The notes below the pieces were generated by a model that was given only the letters and a program-made list of their open reading frames with translations, searched no databases and was not told where the DNA came from. Position numbers and translations under genes: made by a program. DNA of 64,000 nt from DAOUMU01 sp034409055. GTDB taxonomy: Bacteria; Chloroflexota; Anaerolineae; 4572-78; J111. Positions 25,289 to 33,209 of the stretch are shown piece after piece. The stretch lies in assembly GCA_034409055.1 (NCBI GenBank), contig DAOUMU010000082.1, positions 21,594 through 85,593 on the forward strand, read 5' to 3'. Every line of letters starts with the position of its first letter. The first letter of the stretch is position 1.

Positions 25289-26608
25289 CTAGCTGCCTTT
25301 TAGAATGATTGGCAGAAAAACCTCCGGAGAACCTAGTGATGATCTTGACACGATGGTGAGAGGATTGAAAAAATATTTTTCGTAAGTGGGGCCAACGTTG
25401 TCTTGCCCACTGAGGACAAAGAACCAACTCTCAAGAATGAACTCTTGGTTCACGTTTCCTTCGAACGAGAAGCCTGTCTCACCATAGGAGCCAGGCTGCC
25501 CGGTGTCATTACTCTCCGGAGTGCTGTTATCTCTGTAAAAGTTTGTCTGTATCCCACCCACCGGTGTGGGGTCGGTCACCTGGATCAAGCGGCCGCTACT
25601 GTGGCTAACCTGGTTCCATTTACTCGCCGGGGTTCCGGCTATCCCATCCGGGTTACCATCGATGATAACTCCACCAGGGGTGTTGGCGTTGTAGAAGGTG
25701 GCCGGGGAAACTCCGCTATCAAAATCGACAGAGGTGCGGATGCTGGAGATGTCAATGTAGGGAGGGATATCCATGGTCACGCCAACGATTGTTTGCAGCA
25801 GGGAAGCATAAGCCAGAGTTGTTGTTCTCAGGCTCGCATCAATGTTATCAGAACTAACAGTCTGGTATAAAATGAGCCTGACCGGGCCGTCTTTAACCGG
25901 AGCGGGGGCTGGCGGAGCCCCCAGGTCGTCTTCGGTCACGGTTATTGGGCCTATAATTGGTGCGTTAAGATCAATACGCAACTTGCTCCGATCCAAGATG
26001 TCCACGCCGCTCCCGTTCAGAGCCAGATAGTTCGGACCGAAGTGAGTTGTGGCGAAACCCAGTTCATATTGGCTCGCGATGATATGCTGAGTAACGACAA
26101 TGTATCCAACGTAATCGTCACTGAATGTGGCAGACAGCTCGCTGGAGCGAACCAGGTAAGCCCAGCCTCTCCTGGTCGGGTCGGTGGGGTCAGAAACTTC
26201 AATTTCATACCAGGTAGCGCTGATAGGTAAAGTCATTATCAGCGAGGCCGTATCCGGTGCTCGGTCTCCCAGGTCCTTGGCCATGAAGACGATTTCGTCG
26301 TTGGCGTCCAGTAGGCCATCCTCGGTGGTTGTATAACTGCCGCTCGCCGTCACCTCGTCCACCTGGAAGGGGATTTGTCCCCCCCAGTCAGTGCCGGTAT
26401 AGGTATAGATGAATAGATGTTGGACCGGGGTGCCGATCAGGGAGGCAATGTCTGCCCCTTTGATGACCACTGGCTCCAGGTCTCTATTCAAGGTTTTGGC
26501 CTCAGTGACTGGGCCAGCGAGCGCTCGGCTCGTCAGCCCGACACTAACGATGATCAGGCCTAACAGAATCAATAGAACGAATAAACGTTTGCGGATATAA
26601 CCTGCCAT
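25289..26608 (-). CDS. Secreted protein, paralog A, with C-terminal FLPIILK motif
   Basis: 439 residues with a signal peptide (LLILLGLIIVSVGLTSRALA). The mature part from ~35 to 415 is closely related, at DNA level too, to the neighbouring 26621-28594 product: both contain VVIKGADIASLIGTPVQHLF-type text, QIPFQVDEVTASGSYTT, LDRSKLRIDL and ITVTEDDLGAPPAP. The domain is not recognised. It ends EVFLPIILKGS, sharing the (Y/F)LPxxLK tail seen in the FG-GAP protein and paralog B. It is a tandem duplicate, and probably secreted or surface-bound. Confidence 0.75.
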   Translation of the reverse strand: MAGYIRKRLFVLLILLGLIIVSVGLTSRALAGPVTEAKTLNRDLEPVVIKGADIASLIGTPVQHLFIYTYTGTDWGGQIPFQVDEVTASGSYTTTEDGLLDANDEIVFMAKDLGDRAPDTASLIMTLPISATWYEIEVSDPTDPTRRGWAYLVRSSELSATFSDDYVGYIVVTQHIIASQYELGFATTHFGPNYLALNGSGVDILDRSKLRIDLNAPIIGPITVTEDDLGAPPAPAPVKDGPVRLILYQTVSSDNIDASLRTTTLAYASLLQTIVGVTMDIPPYIDISSIRTSVDFDSGVSPATFYNANTPGGVIIDGNPDGIAGTPASKWNQVSHSSGRLIQVTDPTPVGGIQTNFYRDNSTPESNDTGQPGSYGETGFSFEGNVNQEFILESWFFVLSGQDNVGPTYEKYFFNPLTIVSRSSLGSPEVFLPIILKGS

Positions 26609-26620
26609 TGTTCCTACTCC

Positions 26621-28594
26621 TTAGTTGCTTTTAAGAATGAGCGGCAGAAAGATTAGCGAATCGGGGAACTGAGAGGGTGGTTGTATAGTGAAGGCAACGC
26701 TATCCTGGCCGGTGTTGGAACTGTAAGCGTAGTAAGCGATATTGGTGATGGTTTCGGCGAAAGGTGCGTCGGCGGTCACAATGGCGTTGATGGTAAAGGT
26801 TACGCTGTTGCCGGCAGCGATGGTCACCGTCTCATCCAAATCGTCGCCATTGACGTAAGTGGGTAGGGTGTCGGTAATGCGGACACCAGTGGCGTCTGTA
26901 CCACCACTGTTAGCGACGACAATTGTGTAGAGAAGGGGGTCATCAGGCTGAGCCGGGTCATTGGCCAGGGTCACTGTCTTGGTAATTGATAGCATGGGAG
27001 GTGTAGCCATAGTAAAGGCGGCGCTATCCTGACCGGCGCCGGAGCTATGAGAATAGTAGGCGGTATTGGCAATAGTTTCACCAAGAGGCGCGTCGGCAGC
27101 CATAGTAGCGTTGATGGTGAAGGTTACGCTATCGTCGGCAGCAACGGTCACCGTCTCATCCAAATCGTCGCCATTGACGTAGGTGGGTAGAGTGTCGGTA
27201 ATGCGGACACCGGTGGCATCCATACTACCGCCGTTAGCGACGACGATTGTGTAGGTGATAGGGTCGTCGGGTTGAGCCGGGTTGTTGGTCAGGAGCACTG
27301 TCTTGGTAATTGACAGCAGGGGTTGCAAGTTTGTGGTAACAACTGTAAGAGGGTTGGAAAAATAGGTTTCGTAAGTAGCCCCCACATTATCTCCGGTGGG
27401 AAGAAAGAACATCGAACTCTTGAGGGTAAATATTTGATTCACAGTTCCTTCAAACAAGAAACCGGTCTCGCCGTAGGAGCCAGGCTGCCCGGTGGAAGCA
27501 CTCTCTGGTGTGCTGTTGTCTCTGTAAAAGTTTGTCTGTATGCCACCCGCCGGCGTGGGGTCGGTCACCTGGATAAAGCGGCCACTGGTGTGACTAACCT
27601 GACTCCACTTACTTACCGGCGTTTGGGCTACCACATCCGGGTTACCGTCGATGGTAACTCCGGCGGGGGTATTGGCGTTGTAGAAAGTGGCCGGGGAAAC
27701 TCCGCTGTCAAAATCGACCGAGGTGCGGATGTCAGAGATATCAATAAAGTCAGGAATATCCATGTCCACGCCAAAGGTTGTTTGCAGCAGCGAAGCATAA
27801 GCCAGGGTTGTTGTTCTCAGGCTCGCATCAATGTTATCAGAACTGACAGTCTGGTATAAAATGAGCCTGACCGGGCCGTCTTTAACCGGGACGAGAGCTG
27901 GTGGAGCGCCCAGATCGTCTTCAGTCACGGTTATTGGGCCTATAATTGGCGCGATAAGGTTGATTCGCAGCTTGCTCCGGTCCAAGATATCCACCCCGCT
28001 CCCGTTCAGAGCCAGATAGTTCAGGCCAAAGTGAGTTGTAGAAAAACCCAATTCATATTGACTGGTGGTCACGTGTTGAGTGGCGGTAGTGTAGTCAACG
28101 TAATCATCAGTAAATGTAGCAGATAGATCGCTGGAGCGAACCAGGTAAGCCCAGCCTTTCTTGGCCGGGTCGGTGGGATCAGAGACTTCAATCTCATACC
28201 AGGTAGCGCTGATAGGCAAGGTTGCCATTAGCGGTTCCGTACTCGGCGCTCGATCCCCCAGGTCCATAGCCATAAAGACGATCTCGTCGTTGGCGTCTAG
28301 CAGGCCATCCTCGACGGTTGTATAGCTGCCGCTTGCCGTCACCTCGTCTACCTGGAAGGGGATTTGCCCCCCCCAGGCAACGCCGGTATAGGTATAGACG
28401 AATAGATGCTGGACCGGGGTACCGATCAGAGAGGCAACGTCTGCCCCTTTGACGACTACCGGCTCCAGGTTTCTGTCCAGGGTCTTGGGCTCACTGACCG
28501 CAGCAATCGCTTGGCCAATCGATTCGATACTAATGACGATCAGGACTAACAGAATCAATAGAACCAAAAAACGTTTGTGGATATAATCTGTCAT
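26621..28594 (-). CDS. Secreted protein, paralog B, with two DUF11 repeats
   Basis: 657 residues with a signal peptide (FLVLLILLVLIVISIESIGQ). The first ~420 residues match paralog A. Two tandem DUF11-type domains of about 105 residues each follow (LSITKTV ... GVRITDTLPTYVNGDD ... SVTFTINA), then FPDSLIFLPLILKSN at the C-terminus. DUF11 domains are beta-sandwich modules of bacterial surface proteins. The start codon overlaps the stop of the nucleotidyltransferase gene (TAATG), tying it to the lasso-peptide operon. Compared with paralog A, the DUF11 pair looks like an insertion before the C-terminal motif. Confidence 0.8.
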   Translation of the reverse strand: MTDYIHKRFLVLLILLVLIVISIESIGQAIAAVSEPKTLDRNLEPVVVKGADVASLIGTPVQHLFVYTYTGVAWGGQIPFQVDEVTASGSYTTVEDGLLDANDEIVFMAMDLGDRAPSTEPLMATLPISATWYEIEVSDPTDPAKKGWAYLVRSSDLSATFTDDYVDYTTATQHVTTSQYELGFSTTHFGLNYLALNGSGVDILDRSKLRINLIAPIIGPITVTEDDLGAPPALVPVKDGPVRLILYQTVSSDNIDASLRTTTLAYASLLQTTFGVDMDIPDFIDISDIRTSVDFDSGVSPATFYNANTPAGVTIDGNPDVVAQTPVSKWSQVSHTSGRFIQVTDPTPAGGIQTNFYRDNSTPESASTGQPGSYGETGFLFEGTVNQIFTLKSSMFFLPTGDNVGATYETYFSNPLTVVTTNLQPLLSITKTVLLTNNPAQPDDPITYTIVVANGGSMDATGVRITDTLPTYVNGDDLDETVTVAADDSVTFTINATMAADAPLGETIANTAYYSHSSGAGQDSAAFTMATPPMLSITKTVTLANDPAQPDDPLLYTIVVANSGGTDATGVRITDTLPTYVNGDDLDETVTIAAGNSVTFTINAIVTADAPFAETITNIAYYAYSSNTGQDSVAFTIQPPSQFPDSLIFLPLILKSN

Positions 28595-29859
28595 TATTGA
28601 TGCTCCTTGTATAATAGATTTAGAGCAGCGCCCTGAATGATAGCCCTGAGTACATCTGTAACAATGTGATAGAAAAACTTTAGTGGATGGAGTAAGTAGT
28701 GAATAAGAACGCTAGAGGGATCTAATGAGTAATGATGTATCAGCCAATCTCGGGGTGGTAAAAGTAATCGAACAAGATATCGAAGCTTCTCTGGCCTTCT
28801 ACCCATCACCAGCAGGTCAGGCAGTAGCCGCTTGAGAAAGGGCCGGAAGTAGAAACTAAAGTGGAACCTGGGCATAGGTTGTAACGACAGAACCTTGTCT
28901 TCGGGCATATATCGTTCGTGCAACCAGCAGCGAAGGGGGTCAGGCCGCACTGCGGTGAGCACGTCCCCTGGCACGCCGAGACCGAGCAACCGTTCCAAAA
29001 AATGCAGACTGTAGTATACCCCCACCTGTGCCTCTTCGATTCGTACCGTCTCAAGCAGGCGTTCCCAGTCGAGTTTTTCAGCCTGATCGCGTACAATGAA
29101 GGCGATATCTGAGAACCAATTCAGGCGGGTGTAATTGTGATAGTGCAAGTGGATGCACAGGTAGGCCAACTGGTCTTCCAGAGACAAGCTTTTAACCGGC
29201 ACACCCTTCAGATCCACCCATATTGCCCGCCGCCAAAACCTCTCTACATCGCGGGATGCCAGCCCGACGTGGAGAAAGTCGTCATAATGCACTTCTATCC
29301 GCATCCCACTTTCTCTATGCCAGTACTGTTGATGTTCTCCAGTTCTGGCCTGGGGCACAAGCTTGGGTGGCGGCTGCGGCCAACCCATAGCGACTCTAAA
29401 CCCCATATCCACCAATAAGTGGTGCATAATGGTCCAGTCTCGCTCTCGCACTATCAGGTCCAGGTCACTGAATAGACGCAGGAAAGGATTAGGGTAGACC
29501 AGATAAGCTAAGACCGGCCCCTTTAACACCATGTAGTCCACGCCAGATTCCGCCAGTTGGGCCAGCACTTTGCCAATTTCGACATACAGCGACATCATGC
29601 ACATAGTACAGAGACGGTATGCCTGTTGGACCCACTGCCGAAACTCCAGCGGGGGATAGTCTCGAGGTTCCCACCGCGTTAGGTAACGGTGGGTCAAGCC
29701 AAGCAATCCATTGCGACAAACGCCTTGAAAGACCTCTTCCCAATCGGCGTCTAAGTAGTGCAACGGTCGCTGTACATCGCCGGCCGCAAAATCACACAAC
29801 AGCACCCGAGTTGCGTCCGATATAGGCGCTCGCACGCACCTCATTTTCTCAATTTGCAA
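28594..29859 (-). CDS. Nucleotidyltransferase-fold protein (NTP_transf_5-like) of lasso cluster
   Basis: 421 residues. The polymerase-beta-type nucleotidyltransferase signature is visible around residues 110-145: YMVLKGPVLAYLVYP followed by RLFSDLDLIV (the DxD pair that binds metal). Proteins of this type occur in lasso-peptide gene clusters, where their role is debated; tailoring or self-protection is possible. It is the last member of the operon-like run A-K-D, 26 bp after the ABC gene, and is translationally coupled to the secreted paralog B. Confidence 0.8.
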   Translation of the reverse strand: MQIEKMRCVRAPISDATRVLLCDFAAGDVQRPLHYLDADWEEVFQGVCRNGLLGLTHRYLTRWEPRDYPPLEFRQWVQQAYRLCTMCMMSLYVEIGKVLAQLAESGVDYMVLKGPVLAYLVYPNPFLRLFSDLDLIVRERDWTIMHHLLVDMGFRVAMGWPQPPPKLVPQARTGEHQQYWHRESGMRIEVHYDDFLHVGLASRDVERFWRRAIWVDLKGVPVKSLSLEDQLAYLCIHLHYHNYTRLNWFSDIAFIVRDQAEKLDWERLLETVRIEEAQVGVYYSLHFLERLLGLGVPGDVLTAVRPDPLRCWLHERYMPEDKVLSLQPMPRFHFSFYFRPFLKRLLPDLLVMGRRPEKLRYLVRLLLPPRDWLIHHYSLDPSSVLIHYLLHPLKFFYHIVTDVLRAIIQGAALNLLYKEHQ

Positions 29860-29885
29860 GGCTCACCCTTTCCGTCATTCGTTTT

Positions 29886-31847
29886 TTAGCTTTGAGTAGA
29901 CGCAACTGCAGCCCGGAACGCGTTCGATGGACTTTGAGGTACCCCGTCGGGCCTGACTACGTCCGGAGCTGGCGAGTTGGCCCCGACTTGAATCTGCGCC
30001 AGCCAGGACTGGGAATAAAGACCACCTCGGGCCAGCAGTTCATTATGGCTGCCCGATTCCACAATCTGGCCGTTATGCATAACGTGAATCACATCGGCCT
30101 GCATAGCCGTGGTGAAGCGGTGGGTGATGATGATGGCCGTCTGGTTCTCAACCAGTGTTCGAAATCGGCCCAACCAGTCGGCTTCAGCCCAGGAGTCCAT
30201 AAAGCTGGTCGGCTCGTCCAGGACGACGATGTGTGCCTGTCGCAGAAAGGCGCGGGCCAGGGCAATCCGTTGCCACTCGCCCCCACTGAGTTCAGTACCA
30301 GCCGCAAACCACTTTCCCAGCAGCGTATCGTATCCCTGGGGCAAGCGAGTAATGATCTGGTGGGCTCCAGCGCCTCGGGCTGCGGCTTCAATCTCAACCG
30401 CGCCTGGCGCTGCTGACAAATCCCCCAGGGCAATGTTCTGACCGGCGGTAGCATGATAGAAGACGGGGAATTGGAACAGAACAGTGATCTGGCGATGAAG
30501 TTTTTCAAGCGATAGGCGGCGAATATCAATACCATCCAGTTTAATAGAACCGGCTTCGGGATCATAAAAGCGACATAGGAGTTTGAGCAAGGTACTCTTG
30601 CCCGCACCGTTAGGGCCAACAATAGCTACAATCTGTCCGGCGGGAATGGTCAAGTTAAAGTCTTGCAAGACCGCTCTCTCGCTCCCTGGATAACGAAATC
30701 TGATTTGTCGAAAGTGGATACCATCTTTCAAAGCGGATGGGGTCGGGAGCGGCTTGGGCGGGTCCACAATTTGGGGTTCCAGCCCCAAAAACTCGAACAG
30801 ATTCCCCAGAAATAGACTGTTGCTGTAGATTTGCCCCACATTTCCCAACAGGGAGCGCATCAAATTTTGCCCTCGATTAAAGGCCTGGTAGAAGAGGGCC
30901 AGGTCACCCAGGGTGCCTTGCCCTTGCAAAACTTGCCAGACCATCCAGGCCATAACGGCCCCAGAAATCAAAACGGCAATAAGGCCGGCCCCCAGTCGAG
31001 CCAAACTCTGATCCCTGGTCAATCGCAACCGCTCGGTCCGCAATCGCTGGCGCAACCCCTGATAGGCCGACTGAAAATGTGACCCCAGGTCGAATAGCCG
31101 CAGTTCGGCGGCAACTGCACCATGCGTCAGCATTGCATCATAGTACTGAGCCCAGCGTCTGTTGGTCGTTGTCTGTTCCCACCAACGGTGGTAACGCCGG
31201 TTGAATCGAAACACCACATAGAGGGCCGGCAAGGTACTAATCAATAAGACAAAAGGCAGCCAAAGACCATATGGAAGCAGGATTGCGGCCATAGCCAGGA
31301 GCGTAGTGCCGTTCTGCAACAAGCCACCTCCACTTTCCAGCAAGGCCAGCGGTCGAGTACTGGCGTCGTTCTGGACCCGGTGCAACCGGTCATAGTAATC
31401 TGGCGATTCATAGAAGGCCAGATCCACGGCCGTAGACTTTGTGTGGATCACGGCTCTGATGTGATCCTGAATTAACTCCGTCTGGGCTGTGCGGATCCAT
31501 TCGCTGGCGCTCTGCAGGAACTCTGTCAGCAATATGATCCCGGCCATCAAGCCGGCCAATATCAACGTTAGCTGAACACTCTCCCATGAACCACGCGCCT
31601 CAATAGTCACCACCAGACTATCGACCAGCAATTTGGTCAGGTAGACTGTGGCTGCCGGCAATCCTCCCTGAACAACCAGCAGAATGACCCAGGCCAGGGT
31701 CCAACCTGGTGCAGCAGTCCAGATCAGACGCAAAGTTTGGGGTAAATAAGATAATTGGGCTGTAAAGTTACATAGCTTGGCCTTCAAGATTTTATTTCCG
31801 CTCAGAGTCAGTTGCTCGCACTGTAATTTACCGTAAGTCAGAGGCAA
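29886..31847 (-). CDS. ABC transporter (fused membrane and ATPase), predicted lasso-peptide exporter
   Basis: 653 residues from TTG; a later start is possible because this frame overlaps the kinase-like gene by 20 bp. Six membrane helices lie between about 30 and 330, and the nucleotide-binding domain runs from ~365 to 620: Walker A GPNGAGKSTL, signature LSGGEWQRIALA, Walker B HIVVLDEPTSF, H-loop IIITHRF. The layout is that of a half-transporter working as a dimer. Its place in the cluster between the kinase-like and nucleotidyltransferase-like genes makes it the export and immunity pump for the lasso peptide. No C39 peptidase domain is present, as expected with a separate B protease. Confidence 0.9.
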   Translation of the reverse strand: MPLTYGKLQCEQLTLSGNKILKAKLCNFTAQLSYLPQTLRLIWTAAPGWTLAWVILLVVQGGLPAATVYLTKLLVDSLVVTIEARGSWESVQLTLILAGLMAGIILLTEFLQSASEWIRTAQTELIQDHIRAVIHTKSTAVDLAFYESPDYYDRLHRVQNDASTRPLALLESGGGLLQNGTTLLAMAAILLPYGLWLPFVLLISTLPALYVVFRFNRRYHRWWEQTTTNRRWAQYYDAMLTHGAVAAELRLFDLGSHFQSAYQGLRQRLRTERLRLTRDQSLARLGAGLIAVLISGAVMAWMVWQVLQGQGTLGDLALFYQAFNRGQNLMRSLLGNVGQIYSNSLFLGNLFEFLGLEPQIVDPPKPLPTPSALKDGIHFRQIRFRYPGSERAVLQDFNLTIPAGQIVAIVGPNGAGKSTLLKLLCRFYDPEAGSIKLDGIDIRRLSLEKLHRQITVLFQFPVFYHATAGQNIALGDLSAAPGAVEIEAAARGAGAHQIITRLPQGYDTLLGKWFAAGTELSGGEWQRIALARAFLRQAHIVVLDEPTSFMDSWAEADWLGRFRTLVENQTAIIITHRFTTAMQADVIHVMHNGQIVESGSHNELLARGGLYSQSWLAQIQVGANSPAPDVVRPDGVPQSPSNAFRAAVASTQS

Positions 31848-32748
31848 GATGTTCTTCCACCAACCGGGTCACATCAGGCAGCGCTGATAGGCTGTCTGGT
31901 CTTTCCAGGCGACAAACGGTTATCTTGTTAACTAAGGCAGCGCACTGAAGAAAATGAGTTGAAAGCCCCAGGGCTTGAAGCAGGTTTATGCCAAATCGAG
32001 CTCCATACCAGTGAGGCATCAATTCGATCAAAGCCTCGGAGGGGCGGAGGGACTCAATCTTTAGCTCTGGACCTTGGTTGAGCAGATAGATGTACTTGAG
32101 CGGGACAGGCGCTCGTGAAAATCCGGTGATGATGCGATAGCCACGTTTTTCTAACTCGGGGCGAAGCCGGGGTAATGTTTCTGGCACATAGCCGAGTGAA
32201 GCGACCGAGTCAGGCCAAAGTTTTAAGTAGGGAAAGCCTGGCATCGCCATAGGGTCTCCGGTGCGCATATCGACGGCCAGGATATCGTCAGCCAGCAGTT
32301 CGTGCCCTTGAGCGTGGAGGGTGGCAGCCATTATTGACTTGCCCGTCCCCTTCGTCCCCGCAAATGCTACGGCCCGGTCAGATATAGCAACCGTGCTGGC
32401 GTGCAAAATCACCATCTGTCCCCGTTGATGGAGCAACATGGCCAGAGTTGTACCCAGGATAAAGAGACGCAGCACGCTCTCCTCCACACCCGGAGCAGGA
32501 TCAATGATAATCTCGCGTTCACCGCACACCAGGAACAACCCAATCCCCTGCCAGAAGAGGTAAATCTTTTCAGCACTTGCGTGAATGTGCCTTGCTGCGC
32601 CATTTGTCTCAAACGGCACGGATTTTATTTTTCCAAAGCGGATATTTACATCCGCCTCATTTTCTGCAAATGCTGCCTCGCTGGCGACGAGTTCCGGCAG
32701 CGGCAGGACAGAGTGGATTCTTAGACCATAGGCAACGTATAAAGACAT
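31828..32748 (-). CDS. HPr-kinase-like protein of lasso cluster
   Basis: 306 residues. A HPr kinase/phosphorylase-like P-loop is visible at about 150-158 (FAGTKGTGKSIMA), followed by the family segment ELLADDILAVDM. The N-terminal ~110 residues are unlike true HPr kinases. Homologs (lasso-peptide kinases) phosphorylate a C-terminal Ser of some lasso precursors; the precursor encoded just upstream does end in Ser, which fits but does not prove that activity. It overlaps the ABC gene. Confidence 0.8.
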   Translation of the reverse strand: MSLYVAYGLRIHSVLPLPELVASEAAFAENEADVNIRFGKIKSVPFETNGAARHIHASAEKIYLFWQGIGLFLVCGEREIIIDPAPGVEESVLRLFILGTTLAMLLHQRGQMVILHASTVAISDRAVAFAGTKGTGKSIMAATLHAQGHELLADDILAVDMRTGDPMAMPGFPYLKLWPDSVASLGYVPETLPRLRPELEKRGYRIITGFSRAPVPLKYIYLLNQGPELKIESLRPSEALIELMPHWYGARFGINLLQALGLSTHFLQCAALVNKITVCRLERPDSLSALPDVTRLVEEHLASDLR

Positions 32749-32955
32749 ACTTTTTTCTTGACTCCCTCGGAAAATGAACCATTTTACCCAGAGTAGATCA
32801 CTTCTTATGTTGGTGTTCCTTCTTCACCGCCGGGTATACAGAGATCGCAAAGATTTTTAGATTTCTCGGCGTTCTCGGCGAATTCGGCAGGGCAGAGGTA
32901 AGGCGGACCCGTCACAACATAGTAAGGAGTGACTACCCTACTCAAGCGAGAAAAT
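32749..32955 (-). other. Spacer between lasso precursor and kinase-like gene
   Basis: No gene is supported here. A CGCCGAGAACGCCGAGAAAT-type repeat lies at about 32851-32885. In lasso operons a partial terminator often follows the precursor gene to raise its relative level; no strong hairpin was identified here. Confidence 0.4.
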
Positions 32956-33132
32956 TCAGCTACCCGTCCAACAATAAATGGGGTTACTAAGAAAAGTGTA
33001 ACCGTCTGACTCTCCATAGTTTTTGTCACAACCCTCTTGGGTAGTAATCTTCTCTACTGTACCATGAATGATCAAACGGGGCGTATTCCAATTCTTCTTG
33101 GGTTGCCCCTGTTTATTTGTTTGCAAAGGCAT
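32956..33132 (-). CDS. Lasso-peptide precursor (A), unannotated because of size
   Basis: 58 codons, read by hand. The leader contains WNTPRLIIHGTVEKITTQ (residues 15-32), the W/Y-x-x-P-x-L...G...I-T lasso leader pattern needed for B1 recognition. The core follows. G34 to E41 gives a canonical 8-residue macrolactam ring (N-amine of Gly to Glu side chain), with a tail of 17 residues containing Y45, F47, Y53, C54 and W55 and ending TGS. C35 in the ring and C54 in the tail could form a disulfide. Under this choice Thr is at -3 instead of the usual -2, so the cleavage site is uncertain; ring alternatives are E33-E41 and C35-D43. It lies between the cyclase and kinase-like genes. The start may be ATG at 33132 or TTG at 33126. 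Confidence 0.85.
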   Translation of the reverse strand: MPLQTNKQGQPKKNWNTPRLIIHGTVEKITTQEGCDKNYGESDGYTFLSNPIYCWTGS

Positions 33133-33133
33133 C

Positions 33134-33142
33134 ACCTCCTTT
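33134..33142 (-). promoter_or_regulatory. Near-perfect Shine-Dalgarno of the lasso precursor
   Basis: AAGGAGGTG immediately precedes the ATG (33132). The spacing to that ATG is unusually short, while to the TTG at 33126 it is about 7-8 bases, the normal distance. The strong site fits high expression of the precursor relative to its enzymes and suggests the TTG may be the real start. Confidence 0.7.
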
Positions 33143-33209
33143 CTTTAACAAATTATCTCGACTGATTATCTCGCCAGTCCAGGTAAAGAAGGTTCATTTC
33201 CCGAGGGAA

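Noticed and set aside
32805..33029. 74-codon minus-strand frame in the lasso cluster
   Set aside because: It reads through the precursor in another frame. It has no leader pattern and no proper ribosome-binding site; the real precursor is 32956-33132 in a different frame.
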